DNA of 64,000 nucleotides from Candidatus Symbiopectobacterium endolongispinus (GTDB lineage Bacteria; Pseudomonadota; Gammaproteobacteria; Enterobacterales; Enterobacteriaceae): NCBI RefSeq assembly GCF_018777385.1, contig NZ_JAFJYB010000002.1, positions 186,001 to 250,000 of the forward strand, read 5' to 3'. Shown piece by piece: positions 11,936 to 22,741 of this stretch (position 1 is its first letter; each line of letters starts with the position of its first letter). The notes under the pieces were generated by a model. It saw only the letters and a program-made list of their open reading frames with translations, ran no database searches and was not told where the DNA came from. The position numbers and the translations under genes were made by a program.

Positions 11936-13087
11936 ATGTTTGAACCAATGGAGTTAACCAACGACGCGGTGATTAAAGTCATCGGCGTCGGCGGTGGCGG
12001 CGGTAACGCAGTCGAACATATGGTGCGCGAGCGCATCGAAGGTGTCGAATTCTTCGCAGTGAATACCGATGCGCAGGCACTGCGCAAGACTGCGGTGGGT
12101 CAGACTATTCAGATTGGTAGCGGCATCACCAAAGGGCTGGGCGCAGGTGCCAACCCGGAAGTGGGTCGTAACTCGGCGGAAGAAGACCGTGAAGCGCTGC
12201 GCGCTGCGCTTGATGGCGCGGACATGGTGTTCATCGCTGCCGGTATGGGCGGCGGTACCGGCACCGGTGCAGCCCCAGTGGTGGCTGAAGTGGCAAAGGA
12301 TCTCGGTATCCTGACGGTTGCGGTTGTGACCAAGCCCTTCAACTTCGAAGGCAAAAAACGCATGGCGTTTGCCGAGCAGGGGATTGCTGAGCTGTCCAAA
12401 CATGTGGATTCGCTCATCACCATCCCTAACGACAAACTGCTGAAAGTGCTGGGTCGCGGTATTTCTTTGCTGGATGCGTTCGGTGCAGCGAACGATGTAC
12501 TGAAAGGCGCTGTCCAAGGTATTGCCGAACTGATTACCCGTCCGGGCCTAATGAACGTGGACTTTGCGGACGTGCGCACCGTGATGTCAGAAATGGGTTA
12601 TGCCATGATGGGGTCTGGCGTGGTGTGCGGTGAAGACCGTGCCGAAGAAGCGGCTGAGATGGCGATTTCCAGCCCGCTGCTGGAAGATATCGACCTGTCT
12701 GGTGCGCGTGGCGTGTTGGTCAACATCACGGCGGGCTTTGACCTGCGTCTGGATGAGTTCGAAACCGTGGGTAACACCATTCGTGCGTTCGCCTCTGACA
12801 ATGCCACCGTGGTGATTGGTACCTCGTTGGATCCGGACATGAACGACGAACTGCGCGTCACCGTGGTGGCGACCGGTATCGGCATGGACAAGCGTCCGGA
12901 AATTACGCTGGTGACCAACAAGCAAGCCAGCCAACCGGTTATGGATCACCGTTATCAGCAGCACGGTATGACGCCGCTGACGCAGGAAAAACCGGCGGCC
13001 AAGGTGGTTAATGACCAAACGGTACAAACTAACAAAGAGCCTGACTATTTGGATATTCCCGCATTTTTGCGCAAACAAGCGGACTAA
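11936..13087 (+). CDS. ftsZ: FtsZ, tubulin-like division GTPase
   Basis: Polymerising GTPase that forms the Z-ring. The start at 11936 ([17 protein letters not shown]) is chosen over an upstream in-frame codon because it matches known FtsZ and sits behind GGAGAGAA. The 383 residues equal the E. coli length. The tubulin signature GGGTGTG is near residue 105, the nucleotide-binding N-terminus contains [10 protein letters not shown], and the C-terminal peptide [14 protein letters not shown], which binds FtsA and ZipA, is intact. A low-complexity linker precedes that peptide. Confidence 0.98.
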   Translation: MFEPMELTNDAVIKVIGVGGGGGNAVEHMVRERIEGVEFFAVNTDAQALRKTAVGQTIQIGSGITKGLGAGANPEVGRNSAEEDREALRAALDGADMVFIAAGMGGGTGTGAAPVVAEVAKDLGILTVAVVTKPFNFEGKKRMAFAEQGIAELSKHVDSLITIPNDKLLKVLGRGISLLDAFGAANDVLKGAVQGIAELITRPGLMNVDFADVRTVMSEMGYAMMGSGVVCGEDRAEEAAEMAISSPLLEDIDLSGARGVLVNITAGFDLRLDEFETVGNTIRAFASDNATVVIGTSLDPDMNDELRVTVVATGIGMDKRPEITLVTNKQASQPVMDHRYQQHGMTPLTQEKPAAKVVNDQTVQTNKEPDYLDIPAFLRKQAD

Positions 13088-13101
13088 CCTCCGCTTTATG
13101 A

Positions 13102-13129
13102 TTGGAATCTCCGCTCTTTGTGCTAAACT
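13102..13129 (+). promoter_or_regulatory. Candidate sigma-70 promoter for lpxC
   Basis: TTGGAA at 13102-13107 and TAAACT at 13124-13129 are 16 bases apart, in the 102-base gap between ftsZ and lpxC where enterobacteria have a separate lpxC promoter. The match to consensus is fair only. Confidence 0.45.
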
Positions 13130-13150
13130 GTCCCGCCGAGCCTGGTGTAA

Positions 13151-14149
<999 letters not shown>

Positions 14150-14153
14150 CAGA

Positions 14154-14690
14154 TTATTTCTTCTGTTGGCTGGTTTTACTTGTACCCTCTCCGGCGAGTG
14201 AAGCCAGCCTTTCTAATATTTTCCTCAATTTTTCCGGACTGTGGCTGGCTAAATGTCGGAGCGTCTCGGCACTTTGTTCGCTTAGTTGACGGGGCGGTGT
14301 ATCTGAATTTTTGTTTTCTGCGCTCAAATTATACTTTCCCGATACATTTTCATCCCCTTTTGCGGCCAGCGCGGGATTAATCCTGATGTCGATCGATGCC
14401 AATGATGGTAATATCTGAGCGCGCAATGCTGAGAGTAACGAGGGTTGCTCATAACGTAACCGCATTAACCAGCTTGCATTGGCAGTTTCCAGAATCAGGT
14501 GGCCTTGTCGGTAATTCGCGACGCGACACCACTGGTGCAGTTGAGAAGGCAGTAAGCCTTTCACGGCCCGGTTAAGTTTTAACAAGGCAATAGCGCGCTG
14601 TTGGACATCGTGCAAGGGGCCTTTATTTCCCCCTGACACGCTATCGAACAGGGACTCCAGTGATTGGGGGCGGCTATCACGCATAGGCAT
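14154..14690 (-). CDS. DUF721 / DciA-like protein
   Basis: The N-terminal region (DSRPQSLESLF, then AIALLKLNRAVKGLLPSQL and CRVANYRQGHLILETANASW) has the pattern of the DUF721/DciA family, placed convergent with lpxC and divergent from secM as in several gamma-proteobacteria. DciA proteins load the DnaB replicative helicase in bacteria without DnaC. Enterobacteria normally use DnaC, so its job here is uncertain. The C-terminal third is polar and probably disordered. Start choice: ATG at 14690 follows GGAG; ATG 14720 would overlap the secM start codon, and ATG 14684 is also possible. Confidence 0.75.
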   Translation of the reverse strand: MPMRDSRPQSLESLFDSVSGGNKGPLHDVQQRAIALLKLNRAVKGLLPSQLHQWCRVANYRQGHLILETANASWLMRLRYEQPSLLSALRAQILPSLASIDIRINPALAAKGDENVSGKYNLSAENKNSDTPPRQLSEQSAETLRHLASHSPEKLRKILERLASLAGEGTSKTSQQKK

Positions 14691-14718
14691 CAGGCTCCGG
14701 TGGGCAAATAAACTCGTC

Positions 14719-15231
14719 ATGGGTATTCTAAATCGTTGGCGACAATTTGGCAGACGTTATTTTTGGCCACATCTCCTGTTGGGGATGGTTGCGGCCAGCC
14801 TTGGTCTGCCGACCAGCCTTAACGAAACCAACGAGTATGCTTCTGCGTCAAATGCGACGGCCAGTATCAGTCGCCAGAATCCCGTTGCTTTCAGCCTGAC
14901 CGAACTGGCCAGTTTGAAAGAGGTGTATCGCCGCACGTCATTTGGTATCGATTATTGGCATCAACATGCCATTCGCACGGTTATTCGCCATCTCTCGTTT
15001 GCGTTGACGGTGCCTCAGGCACACGTATTGCCGGAGGCCGAGGCGGCGTTGAGTGCTCACCCGCTGGTGATTCTGGATACGCTCAATGCGCTATTGACGT
15101 TGCCGGAAACCCCCTCGGCGTTACACCCCTTACCGCGTGGCACCCTGGTTTTTGCCGCTTCTCCTCACCGTACCGGGCTGTGGTTGTCTCAAGTCCGTGG
15201 CATCCGTGCCGGGCCAGCATTCTCTGCCTGA
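14719..15231 (+). CDS. secM: SecM, secretion monitor with ribosome arrest motif
   Basis: Exported regulatory peptide whose stalling during translation raises secA expression when secretion is weak. The 170 residues equal the E. coli length. The long signal sequence includes [20 protein letters not shown], and the conserved DYWHQHAIRTVIRHLSFAL segment follows. The arrest motif is at residues 150-166 (bases 15166-15216): Trp155 and Gly161-Ile-Arg-Ala-Gly-Pro166 are kept, but the E. coli Phe150 is His and Ile156 is Leu. Pro166 sits at the same number as in E. coli. secA follows after an unusually long 177-base gap. Confidence 0.93.
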   Translation: MGILNRWRQFGRRYFWPHLLLGMVAASLGLPTSLNETNEYASASNATASISRQNPVAFSLTELASLKEVYRRTSFGIDYWHQHAIRTVIRHLSFALTVPQAHVLPEAEAALSAHPLVILDTLNALLTLPETPSALHPLPRGTLVFAASPHRTGLWLSQVRGIRAGPAFSA

Positions 15232-15352
15232 CACGCCGTTTCACTCGAGTTTTCCTGGCGTATAACGATGAACATGGACAATGTCACTGTTCTGAATATA
15301 AACGCGAATACCGCTTCTTCTCGCCGATCTCCGGATTGCGATGAAAGGAATT

Positions 15353-15415
15353 ATGAGTAGCTATCGTATCGTCGCTGAAACAGCGGCCTACGTGAGAATA
15401 AAATCATTATGTTAA
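15353..15415 (+). CDS. Possible 20-codon leader ORF overlapping the secA start
   Basis: ATG at 15353 is preceded by AAAGGAATT, a better ribosome-binding site than that of secA. The 20 codons ([20 protein letters not shown]) end in TAA at 15413, out of frame and past the secA ATG at 15409. Translation of it would pass ribosomes over the secA start and could couple the two. A second overlapping small frame (ATG 15268 to TAG 15360) ends at its start. No known homologue is recognised; chance is possible. Confidence 0.3.
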   Translation: MSSYRIVAETAAYVRIKSLC

Positions 15416-18117
15416 CCAGTATCCTGACTAAAGTTTTTGGCAGCCGTAACGATCGTACGCTGCGCCGTATGCGTAAAGTGGTTGATGTGATCAACCGAAT
15501 GGAACCGGCCATCGAAGCGCTGTCGGATGATGAACTGAAGGCAAAAACCGCTGAATTCCGCGCGCGTCTTGAAAAAGGGGAAACCCTTGAAGCGTTACTG
15601 CCTGAGGCGTTTGCGGTGGTGCGTGAAGCCAGTAAGCGTGTGTTTGGTATGCGCCATTTTGACGTCCAGTTGATGGGCGGCATGGTACTGAACGAACGCT
15701 GCATCGCAGAAATGCGTACCGGTGAAGGTAAGACTCTGACCGCAACGTTGCCTGCCTACCTCAATGCCCTGACCGGCCGTGGCGTGCACGTGGTGACAGT
15801 GAACGACTACCTGGCACAGCGTGACGCCGAGAATAACCGCCCGCTGTTTGAATACCTGGGCTTGACGGTTGGCATCAACCTGCCGGGCATGCCTGCACCA
15901 GCCAAACGTGAAGCCTATGCGGCCGATATCACTTACGGTACCAACAACGAGTACGGCTTTGACTATCTGCGCGACAACATGGCATTCAGCCCCGAAGAGC
16001 GCGTGCAGCGTAAGCTTTATTATGCGTTGGTGGATGAAGTGGACTCCATCCTGATTGATGAAGCGCGTACCCCGCTGATCATTTCCGGTCCGGCGGAAGA
16101 TAGCTCCGATCTCTATATTCGCGTCAATAAAATCATTCCGCACCTGATTCGTCAGGAAAAAGAAGACTCCGATACCTTCCACGGTGAAGGGCACTTCTCG
16201 GTGGATGAAAAAGCGCGTCAGGTTAACCTGACCGAACGCGGTCTGGTACTGGTGGAGGAGCTGCTGGTAAAACAAGGCATCATGGATGATGGGGAGTCGC
16301 TGTATTCTCCAACCAATATCATGCTGATGCACCATGTTACCGCAGCGCTGCGCGCCCATGTGCTGTTCACCAGTGATGTTGACTACATCGTAAAAGACGG
16401 CGAAGTGATCATCGTGGATGAGCACACCGGTCGTACCATGCAGGGACGTCGCTGGTCCGATGGTTTGCACCAAGCGGTGGAAGCCAAAGAGAACGTGAAG
16501 ATCCAGAACGAAAACCAGACGCTGGCGTCGATCACCTTCCAGAACTACTTCCGCCTGTACGAAAAGCTGGCCGGGATGACCGGTACGGCCGATACCGAAG
16601 CGTTCGAATTCAGCTCCATTTATAAGCTCGATACCATTGTGGTACCAACCAACCGCCCGATGATCCGTAAAGATTTACCCGATCTGGTCTACATGACTGA
16701 ACAGGAAAAGATCGACGCGATCATCGAAGATATTAAAGAGCGTAGCGTGAAGGGCCAGCCGGTGTTGGTGGGGACTATCTCCATCGAAAAATCGGAAGTG
16801 GTGTCAGAAGCGCTGACCAAAGCAGGCATCAAGCACAACGTCCTGAACGCCAAATTCCACGCCAAGGAAGCGGATATCGTTGCGCAGGCCGGTCAGGCAA
16901 GTGCAGTGACCATCGCCACCAACATGGCGGGCCGTGGTACCGATATCATGCTGGGCGGCAGCTTGCAGGCTGATTTGGCGCTGCTGGACGATCCGGATGA
17001 GGCAGCGATTGCCGAAGCTAAAGCCGCATGGCAAGTACGTCACGATGCGGTATTGGCAGCCGGTGGTTTGCACATTATCGGTACGGAACGTCATGAATCA
17101 CGCCGTATCGATAACCAGTTGCGTGGCCGTTCTGGTCGTCAGGGGGATGCGGGTTCCTCCCGTTTTTACCTGTCGATGGAAGATGCGCTGATGCGTATTT
17201 TTGCTTCCGATCGCGTCTCCAACATGATGCGTAAACTGGGAATGAAACCGGGTGAAGCCATTGAGCACCCGTGGGTGACTAAGGCGATCGCTAACGCCCA
17301 ACGCAAAGTGGAAAGCCGCAACTTTGATATTCGTAAGCAGTTGCTGGAATATGATGACGTGGCTAACGATCAGCGTCGTGCCATTTACACCCAGCGTAAT
17401 GAATTGCTGGACGTGGTGGATATAAGCGAAACCATCAACAGCATCCGTGAAGATGTGTTTAAACTGGCTATTGATAACCACATCCCGCCGCAGTCGCTCG
17501 AAGAGCAGTTGGATATCGAAGGGCTGGAGCAGCGCCTGAAAAACGATTTCGATCTCGATTTGCCGATTTCAGCCTGGTTGGATGAAGAGCATACGCTGCA
17601 TGAAGAGACCCTGCGTGAGCGTATCCTGCAACAGGCCATCGATGTCTATCAGCGTAAAGAAGAAGTGATCGGTATCGATGTGATGCGCAACTTCGAGAAG
17701 GGCGTGATGCTGCAAGCGCTGGATTCTCTGTGGAAAGAGCATCTGGCGGCGATGGATTATCTGCGTCAGGGTATCCACCTGCGCGGTTATGCGCAGAAAG
17801 ATCCGAAGCAGGAATACAAGCGCGAATCCTTCTCGATGTTTGCCAACATGCTGGAGTCCTTGAAATATGAAGTGATCAGCACGCTGAGCAAGGTGCAGGT
17901 CAGAGTGCCGGAAGAAGTTGAAGCGCTGGAGCAACAGCGTCGCGAAGAGGCGGAGTGTCTGGCGCATCAGCAACAGCTGAGCCATCAGAGCGACGATCAG
18001 GTCAGCGCGGCGGCAGCGGCTGCCGGGCAGGGCGATCGCAAGATTGGTCGTAACGATCCGTGCCCGTGCGGCTCTGGTAAAAAGCACAAGCAGTGCCATG
18101 GCCGTTTGCAGCACTAA
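15409..18117 (+). CDS. secA: SecA, preprotein translocase ATPase
   Basis: Motor ATPase that drives unfolded preproteins through SecYEG. The 902 residues are full length. Walker A is in [13 protein letters not shown] (about residue 105), the DEAD-type Walker B is VDEVDS (about 209), and the preprotein cross-linking, scaffold and wing regions follow the E. coli sequence closely. The C-terminal zinc motif [14 protein letters not shown], which binds SecB and phospholipid, is complete. Expression is presumably set by SecM arrest upstream. No lesions are seen. Confidence 0.98.
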   Translation: MLTSILTKVFGSRNDRTLRRMRKVVDVINRMEPAIEALSDDELKAKTAEFRARLEKGETLEALLPEAFAVVREASKRVFGMRHFDVQLMGGMVLNERCIAEMRTGEGKTLTATLPAYLNALTGRGVHVVTVNDYLAQRDAENNRPLFEYLGLTVGINLPGMPAPAKREAYAADITYGTNNEYGFDYLRDNMAFSPEERVQRKLYYALVDEVDSILIDEARTPLIISGPAEDSSDLYIRVNKIIPHLIRQEKEDSDTFHGEGHFSVDEKARQVNLTERGLVLVEELLVKQGIMDDGESLYSPTNIMLMHHVTAALRAHVLFTSDVDYIVKDGEVIIVDEHTGRTMQGRRWSDGLHQAVEAKENVKIQNENQTLASITFQNYFRLYEKLAGMTGTADTEAFEFSSIYKLDTIVVPTNRPMIRKDLPDLVYMTEQEKIDAIIEDIKERSVKGQPVLVGTISIEKSEVVSEALTKAGIKHNVLNAKFHAKEADIVAQAGQASAVTIATNMAGRGTDIMLGGSLQADLALLDDPDEAAIAEAKAAWQVRHDAVLAAGGLHIIGTERHESRRIDNQLRGRSGRQGDAGSSRFYLSMEDALMRIFASDRVSNMMRKLGMKPGEAIEHPWVTKAIANAQRKVESRNFDIRKQLLEYDDVANDQRRAIYTQRNELLDVVDISETINSIREDVFKLAIDNHIPPQSLEEQLDIEGLEQRLKNDFDLDLPISAWLDEEHTLHEETLRERILQQAIDVYQRKEEVIGIDVMRNFEKGVMLQALDSLWKEHLAAMDYLRQGIHLRGYAQKDPKQEYKRESFSMFANMLESLKYEVISTLSKVQVRVPEEVEALEQQRREEAECLAHQQQLSHQSDDQVSAAAAAAGQGDRKIGRNDPCPCGSGKKHKQCHGRLQH

Positions 18118-18141
18118 TGCCTCGCTCACTGTGATATAACG

Positions 18142-18169
18142 AAGAGGCGGTCAATGACCGCCCTCTTAT
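18142..18169 (+). terminator. Hairpin after secA
   Basis: AAGAGGCGGTCA and TGACCGCCCTCTT form a strong stem with a one-base loop and a short U-rich end (CTTATTT). It is a probable terminator or processing stem between secA and mutT. Confidence 0.5.
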
Positions 18170-18180
18170 TTGGCTGGAGT

Positions 18181-18200
18181 CTGAAGGAGTCTGAAGGAGT
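18181..18200 (+). repeat. 10-bp tandem duplication in the mutT leader
   Basis: CTGAAGGAGT occurs twice head to tail directly ahead of the mutT GTG, duplicating the AAGGAG ribosome-binding site. The second copy is the one in range of the start. Confidence 0.8.
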
Positions 18201-18205
18201 AAGTC

Positions 18206-18604
18206 GTGCGTAAACACCTGAACGTTGCGGTAGGCATTATTCGTAATGCGCAACGCGAGTTTTTTATCGCCCGTCGCCCTCAGGGCGTACACATGGGAGG
18301 AATGTGGGAGTTTCCTGGCGGAAAAGTGGAGCCGGGCGAAACCGCTGAACAGGCGCTGATTCGTGAACTGCGTGAAGAAGCGGGGATTGAAGCGCTGGCA
18401 CCGATAGCTCTGAACAGCAAAACCGTGGAAACCGATGAGCGCATCATTACGCTGTACTTCTTTATGGTTGAACGCTGGCAGGGTGAACCCTATGGGCGTG
18501 AATGGCAGCCTTCTCGCTGGCTGGATGCCGCGGCGCTGCTGGAAGATGAATTTCCTCCCGCCAACGCCGAGATGATCCGCTGGCTGAAGGAAACGCATTG
18601 CTAA
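18206..18604 (+). CDS. mutT: MutT, 8-oxo-dGTP diphosphatase
   Basis: Nudix hydrolase that removes 8-oxo-dGTP and so prevents A:T to C:G changes. The Nudix box GGKVEPGETAEQALIRELRE followed by EAGIE is complete, with the EFPGG segment just ahead of it. GTG start at 18206, 132 residues, close to the E. coli 129. It converges with yacG. An intact mutT argues against a mutator phenotype of this type as the cause of decay in the region. Confidence 0.95.
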   Translation: MRKHLNVAVGIIRNAQREFFIARRPQGVHMGGMWEFPGGKVEPGETAEQALIRELREEAGIEALAPIALNSKTVETDERIITLYFFMVERWQGEPYGREWQPSRWLDAAALLEDEFPPANAEMIRWLKETHC

Positions 18605-18640
18605 ATCGGTGCAACAACCCCGCTGATTAATCGTCAGGCG

Positions 18641-18841
18641 TTAATGGCGAGGTTCTTCGCTCCATTCGTCGCTGTCCGAAATATCTTCATTGCTCGGGAT
18701 GCGCTTTTCTTCATCAGCCCATTCCCCGAGATCGATAAGCTGGCAGCGTTTGCTGCAAAAGGGGCGATAAGGGCTATTTTCTCACCACTCCACCGACTTT
18801 TTACAGGTAGGGCAGCTAACAGTGAAGGTTTCGTTATCCAT
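18641..18841 (-). pseudogene. yacG: yacG, DNA gyrase inhibitor, in-frame stop
   Basis: Small zinc protein that binds GyrB. Translation gives MDNETFTVSCPTCKKSVEW, then TGA at 18784-18782, then without a frame change [13 protein letters not shown] and [17 protein letters not shown] to the normal end (66 codons). All four zinc cysteines (CPTC, FCSKRC) are present on the two sides of the stop. The stop replaces the Gly of the usual W-G-E, explained by one GGA-to-TGA substitution. It is the last gene of coaE-zapD-yacG. Because the frame is kept, an indel sequencing error cannot explain it. Confidence 0.88.
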
Positions 18842-18865
18842 GTTTTTTTCCTACAGCAATATCGG

Positions 18866-19618
18866 TTAACAACAGGCTAATTCAAAGGACAGGCGCGCAG
18901 GGACCTGACCATTTTCGCTGTCTAATGGCAAAAAGCGAATCGCAAAGCGTGATTTATGGCCTGATACCTGAGGGTAAAGCTGATGCTCGATAGCCAATTG
19001 CAAACGAATCAGGTCGGCATCTACCGCGTTATCTTGAAAGAATCCGTTCAAACTGGTTTGTGCCCGAAAAGTACCCGAGTGGCGAATCAGCTCCAGCACC
19101 TGGTCGAGCGAGTTTTTTAGCGGTGACAGCGAGTGTAGCCAGGTATCGATCACTTGTTGCTTCTGCGCCTGCGTCTGATGCAGCCACAGATGCAGGGTTG
19201 GCACATCAAAACTGCAACAACCGCCCGGAACGCTCAGGCGCGGCCGTACCATGCCAATTAACTTGTCTTCGCGCAAGAATTGCCCCATGCGCGGGGCAGA
19301 CATCAGCACGGCCGCGAGTTGCTTCAAACGCTGGCGTAGTGCATGGATACGGTCATGATCGACGCCGGGTACATCGCTCCATTGCAGCAGCTTTTGTTGC
19401 TGACGCTCCAGCTCTTTGAGCAGTTCAGTACGAATGTCTCCGCGTTCTAGCACGTCGAGCAAATCGACCACGGCACGGAAGAAGGCAAGCGCACTGCCCA
19501 TATCTGCCCAACTGTGATTTTCATGCAACTGTTGTAGCAGCGTTTCCAAACGTAGCCAGGTACGCGTCTTTTCATTGAGTGGGTATTCAAACAACACGGT
19601 GGAAAGGGCATCGCTCAT
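18866..19618 (-). CDS. zapD: ZapD, FtsZ-bundling protein
   Basis: Cytoplasmic protein that cross-links FtsZ filaments through the FtsZ C-terminal peptide. From ATG 19618 it is 250 residues (E. coli 247) with conserved [45 protein letters not shown] and the C-terminal [15 protein letters not shown]...FELACC. An upstream in-frame codon would add 26 residues inside coaE and is rejected. It starts 2 bases after the coaE stop and lies 24 bases ahead of yacG. Confidence 0.95.
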   Translation of the reverse strand: MSDALSTVLFEYPLNEKTRTWLRLETLLQQLHENHSWADMGSALAFFRAVVDLLDVLERGDIRTELLKELERQQQKLLQWSDVPGVDHDRIHALRQRLKQLAAVLMSAPRMGQFLREDKLIGMVRPRLSVPGGCCSFDVPTLHLWLHQTQAQKQQVIDTWLHSLSPLKNSLDQVLELIRHSGTFRAQTSLNGFFQDNAVDADLIRLQLAIEHQLYPQVSGHKSRFAIRFLPLDSENGQVPARLSFELACC

Positions 19619-19620
19619 TG

Positions 19621-20238
19621 TTACTTGTCCTGTCGGTCGTTGTTGGCGGCAAGGGCGAGGTAGCGTTGATGTAACGCGGCGACCTGCTCCATCCACGCCC
19701 CGGGGCGACCGTTGTTATCAATAATGTCATCCGCGCAGGCCAACCGCTGTTCACGCGTTGCCTGTGCCGCGAGTATGTTCTCAGCCTGCTGGCGATTTAC
19801 CTTGTCGCGAGCAAGCAGGCGTTCTAATTGCGTGTCTCTTTCGACATCAACGACCGCCACGCGCTGTGCCAGGGATTGCAGTCCATTCTCCACCAACAGC
19901 GGCACTACCCACAGCACATAGGGGCCTCTTGCCTGCTGCCATTGTCGCCGTGTTTCTGCATGAATCAAGGGGTGCAATAAGGCATTTAGCCACGTTTTAT
20001 CCTCTGTTGAGGAAAAGATGCGCTGGCGGAGCATGGCACGATTCAAGGTGCCATCGCTATTCAACATATCGTTACCAAAATGCGCCTGAATAGCCGATAA
20101 CGCTGGCACACCGGGCTCCACCACCTGACGTGCGATGACATCGGCATCGACAACCGGGATCCCGAAGGTGGCGAAGGCATCGGCGACCGAACTTTTGCCG
20201 CTGCCGATGCCACCTGTTAAGGCTACGATATAGGTCAT
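19621..20238 (-). CDS. coaE: CoaE, dephospho-CoA kinase
   Basis: Last enzyme of coenzyme A synthesis, phosphorylating the 3' hydroxyl of dephospho-CoA. The P-loop [11 protein letters not shown] is at residues 9-19, the [13 protein letters not shown] segment follows, and the [11 protein letters not shown] lid region is conserved. 205 residues, normal length, no lesion. It is first in the leftward coaE-zapD-yacG unit and divergent from guaC. Confidence 0.97.
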   Translation of the reverse strand: MTYIVALTGGIGSGKSSVADAFATFGIPVVDADVIARQVVEPGVPALSAIQAHFGNDMLNSDGTLNRAMLRQRIFSSTEDKTWLNALLHPLIHAETRRQWQQARGPYVLWVVPLLVENGLQSLAQRVAVVDVERDTQLERLLARDKVNRQQAENILAAQATREQRLACADDIIDNNGRPGAWMEQVAALHQRYLALAANNDRQDK

Positions 20239-20423
20239 AACGCCTTGTGTGAAAATGAGCAGGTAAATTTATGGTATTCTAGCCCAAATAAAGGGAGAAT
20301 CGCAGTCTTGTTGTTGCATTATTACTGCGTATGATGAGGTAACTGGGAATGGTCCTCTCCCTTTGTACTTTACGTGGCCGCATTGCTGGCATACTCGCCG
20401 CTATAACCAGGAAGATAACCGTC

Positions 20424-21468
20424 ATGCGTATTGAAGAAGATCTGAAGCTCGGTTTCAAAGATGTCCTTATTCGCCCCAAGCGTTCTACCTTGAAAAGTCG
20501 TTCTGATGTTGAATTGGAACGCCAATTCACCTTCCTTCATGCTCAGAGCACCTGGTCTGGTGTACCGGTGATTGCAGCCAATATGGATACCGTAGGCACC
20601 TTTCGCATGGCGCGGGCGCTGGCGGAATTTGACGTGCTGACCGCGGTGCATAAGCACTACAGCGTTGAGCAGGGCGCAGTTCGTCAAAGACGCGCCTGAA
20701 ACGGTATTACGCCATGTGATGGTGTCCACCGGTACCTCGGAGGCGGATTTCGTTAAGGTGAAACAGATCTTGGCGCTGTCGGCTGAACTCAAATTTATCT
20801 GCATCGACGTTGCCAACGGCTATTCCGAGCACTTCGTTAATTTCCTGCAAAAAGCGCGTGAAGCCTGGCTGGATAAGGTCATTTGCGCTGGGAACGTCGT
20901 GACGGGCGAAATGGTGGAAGAGCTGATTCTCTCTGGTGCGGATATCGTCAAGGTGGGGATCGGACCGGGTTCAGTGTGTGCCACGCGAGTGAAAACCGGT
21001 GTGGGTTATCCGCAACTCTCTGCTGTGATTGAATGTGCCGATGCCGCACACGACTTGGGCGGACAGATCGTCAGTGACGGTGGCTGCTCGATGCCGGGGG
21101 GCGTGGCGAAAGCCTTTGGTGGCGGTGCAGATTTTGTGATGCTTGGTGGCATGCTTGCGGGACACGATGAATGTGAAGGCCGGGTGGTGGAAGAGAATGG
21201 CGAGAAATTGATGCTGTTCTATGGCATGAGTTCTGCCTCTGCGATGGAGCACCATTCCGGCAGTGTCGCAGAGTATCGCGCCGCAGAAGGGAAAACGGTC
21301 AAACTGCCGTTGCGCGGTCCGGTTGATAATACCGTACGTGATATTCTGGGCGGTTTGCGTTCGGCATGCACCTACGTTGGCGCTTCTCGCCTGAAAGAAC
21401 TCACCAAGCGCACCACGTTTATTCGTGTGGCAGAGCAGGAAAACCGCATCTATAACGGCAACGCATAG
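20424..21468 (+). pseudogene. guaC: guaC, GMP reductase, frameshifted
   Basis: NADPH-dependent GMP reductase that converts GMP to IMP in purine salvage. From ATG 20424 ([20 protein letters not shown]) the frame is good up to HKHYSVEQ, then breaks at about 20670. The rest ([20 protein letters not shown] onward) is in another frame to 21468. Two bases of the usual Trp codon after Gln are missing. The catalytic cysteine loop [13 protein letters not shown] and the [10 protein letters not shown] segment lie in the second part. Apart from the two-base gap the protein is complete. Loss would block return of guanine nucleotides to the IMP pool by this route. Confidence 0.87.
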
Positions 21469-21511
21469 CGCCAGCACGCACGGTGCAGACTGCACGAAGA
21501 TGGCGAAGCGA

Positions 21512-22731
21512 TTACGCATTCGCCATCAGATTCCCGAATTGGAAGATGGGCAGGTACATGGCAATCACCAGCGTACCAATTATGCCTCCAACCAGCACGA
21601 TCAGCAGTGGCTCCAGCGTGTGGGTTAGCGTTTCAGCACGCTGTGCTGTCTGCTGTTGGTGCCATTGCGCTAACTGGCTAAACATGTTGTCCAGCGCGCC
21701 GGTTTCTTCTCCTACGCGAATCAGTTGTGCACAAGGGGTGGGAATAACCTGCTGTAAGGTGTCATTGCCTGTTGCAGCGAGTCCCCCTGCTCTATATTCC
21801 GCAGAATCGGGATTAGCGCTTCCTGATAGGCAACATAGGGAAGGGTGGGGGCGGCTGTCAGGCCGGCAGGCAGTGTCAGCCCAGCGCGTTGCGTCAAGGC
21901 GAGCAGCGTGAAAAGATAGCTCAATGCCTCTCCTCGTATCAGTGTGCCAAGTAGCGGGATCTTCAGCAAAAAACGTTCTTCCTGCCGTCGTAGGGCTATG
22001 GGGCGGGCGCGGCACACTGGATATCCCAGTACGATGCTCAATGGTAGCGTAAGTAGCAGTAGCGCGCGATGGGCTACCACATCTGCCAGTGCCAAAACGC
22101 ACTGAGTCAGTGGCGGTAGCGGTGTCTCGAATGCCTCATACAGGCTGGCAAATTCGGGTAATACCCATATCAGCATGATGATACTCAGCGTAACGCTAAC
22201 GCCCAGAACAAAACCAGGATAGCGCAGCGCTTGTTTCACTTTCTTTTTCAGTTGAAGCTGCTGCTCTTGCTGCGCCGCCAACTGTTGGCAACACACATCC
22301 AGTTTGCCGGTCATCTTCCCAACGGCAACCAGGGTAGGATAAAGCGTAGGAAACACCTGTGGGTAGTGGCGCAGGACATCGGAAAAAGATTCGCCTTCGG
22401 CAATGTCATCGACTAATGTGTTAATCAGGCATCGCCATCCCGGCAGTTATCGCCATCCCGGCAGTTAATGCTGTTCGGCCAGCAGTCGCAGTGCATTCAG
22501 CAGCGGCAGGCCAACCTGTAGCAATGCGGCAACCTGTTTAAACAAGGCGATACGGGCCGTTATTTTTCAGTAACGTTGCGTGAGCGTCTGCCGGTATCGT
22601 AAACGTAACGGCTGGTACCCCCTCAGAGCCAGACGTAGATAAACGTGCTGACGCGCATTACCGATGCTTTCTCCGCGCTGTAATTCGCTATTCGACGTGA
22701 GAGCAAGCCAAGAGTAGAGTTTTTGTGACAT
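21512..22731 (-). pseudogene. hofC: hofC (gspF/pilC family), multiply disrupted
   Basis: Polytopic platform protein of the HofBC/PpdD type IV pilus-like assembly. It begins at ATG 22731 (MSQKLYSWLALTSN). Reading through, there is a TGA after TLTQRY, a TAA after LLAEQH, another TAA created by an 18-bp tandem duplication (22431-22466), and a frameshift near 21742 where FPPL should continue into CAQLIRVGEETGALD. The GspF domain pieces KSALRYP-like QALRYPGFVL, ALTQRAGLTL and GGIIGTLVIAMYLPIF are still readable. Four independent lesions mark a true pseudogene. hofB and ppdD beside it are intact. Confidence 0.9.
22431..22466. repeat. 18-bp tandem duplication inside hofC
   Basis: ATCGCCATCCCGGCAGTT is present twice head to tail (22431-22448 and 22449-22466). 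On the coding strand each copy encodes L-P-G-W-R; the junction introduces a TAA in the hofC frame. Confidence 0.9.
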
Positions 22732-22741
22732 GGCCGCAGTT

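Noticed and set aside
11869-11942. 24-codon ORF overlapping the ftsA stop and ftsZ start
   Set aside because: It lies over the known hairpin and leader of ftsZ and has no sign of conservation.
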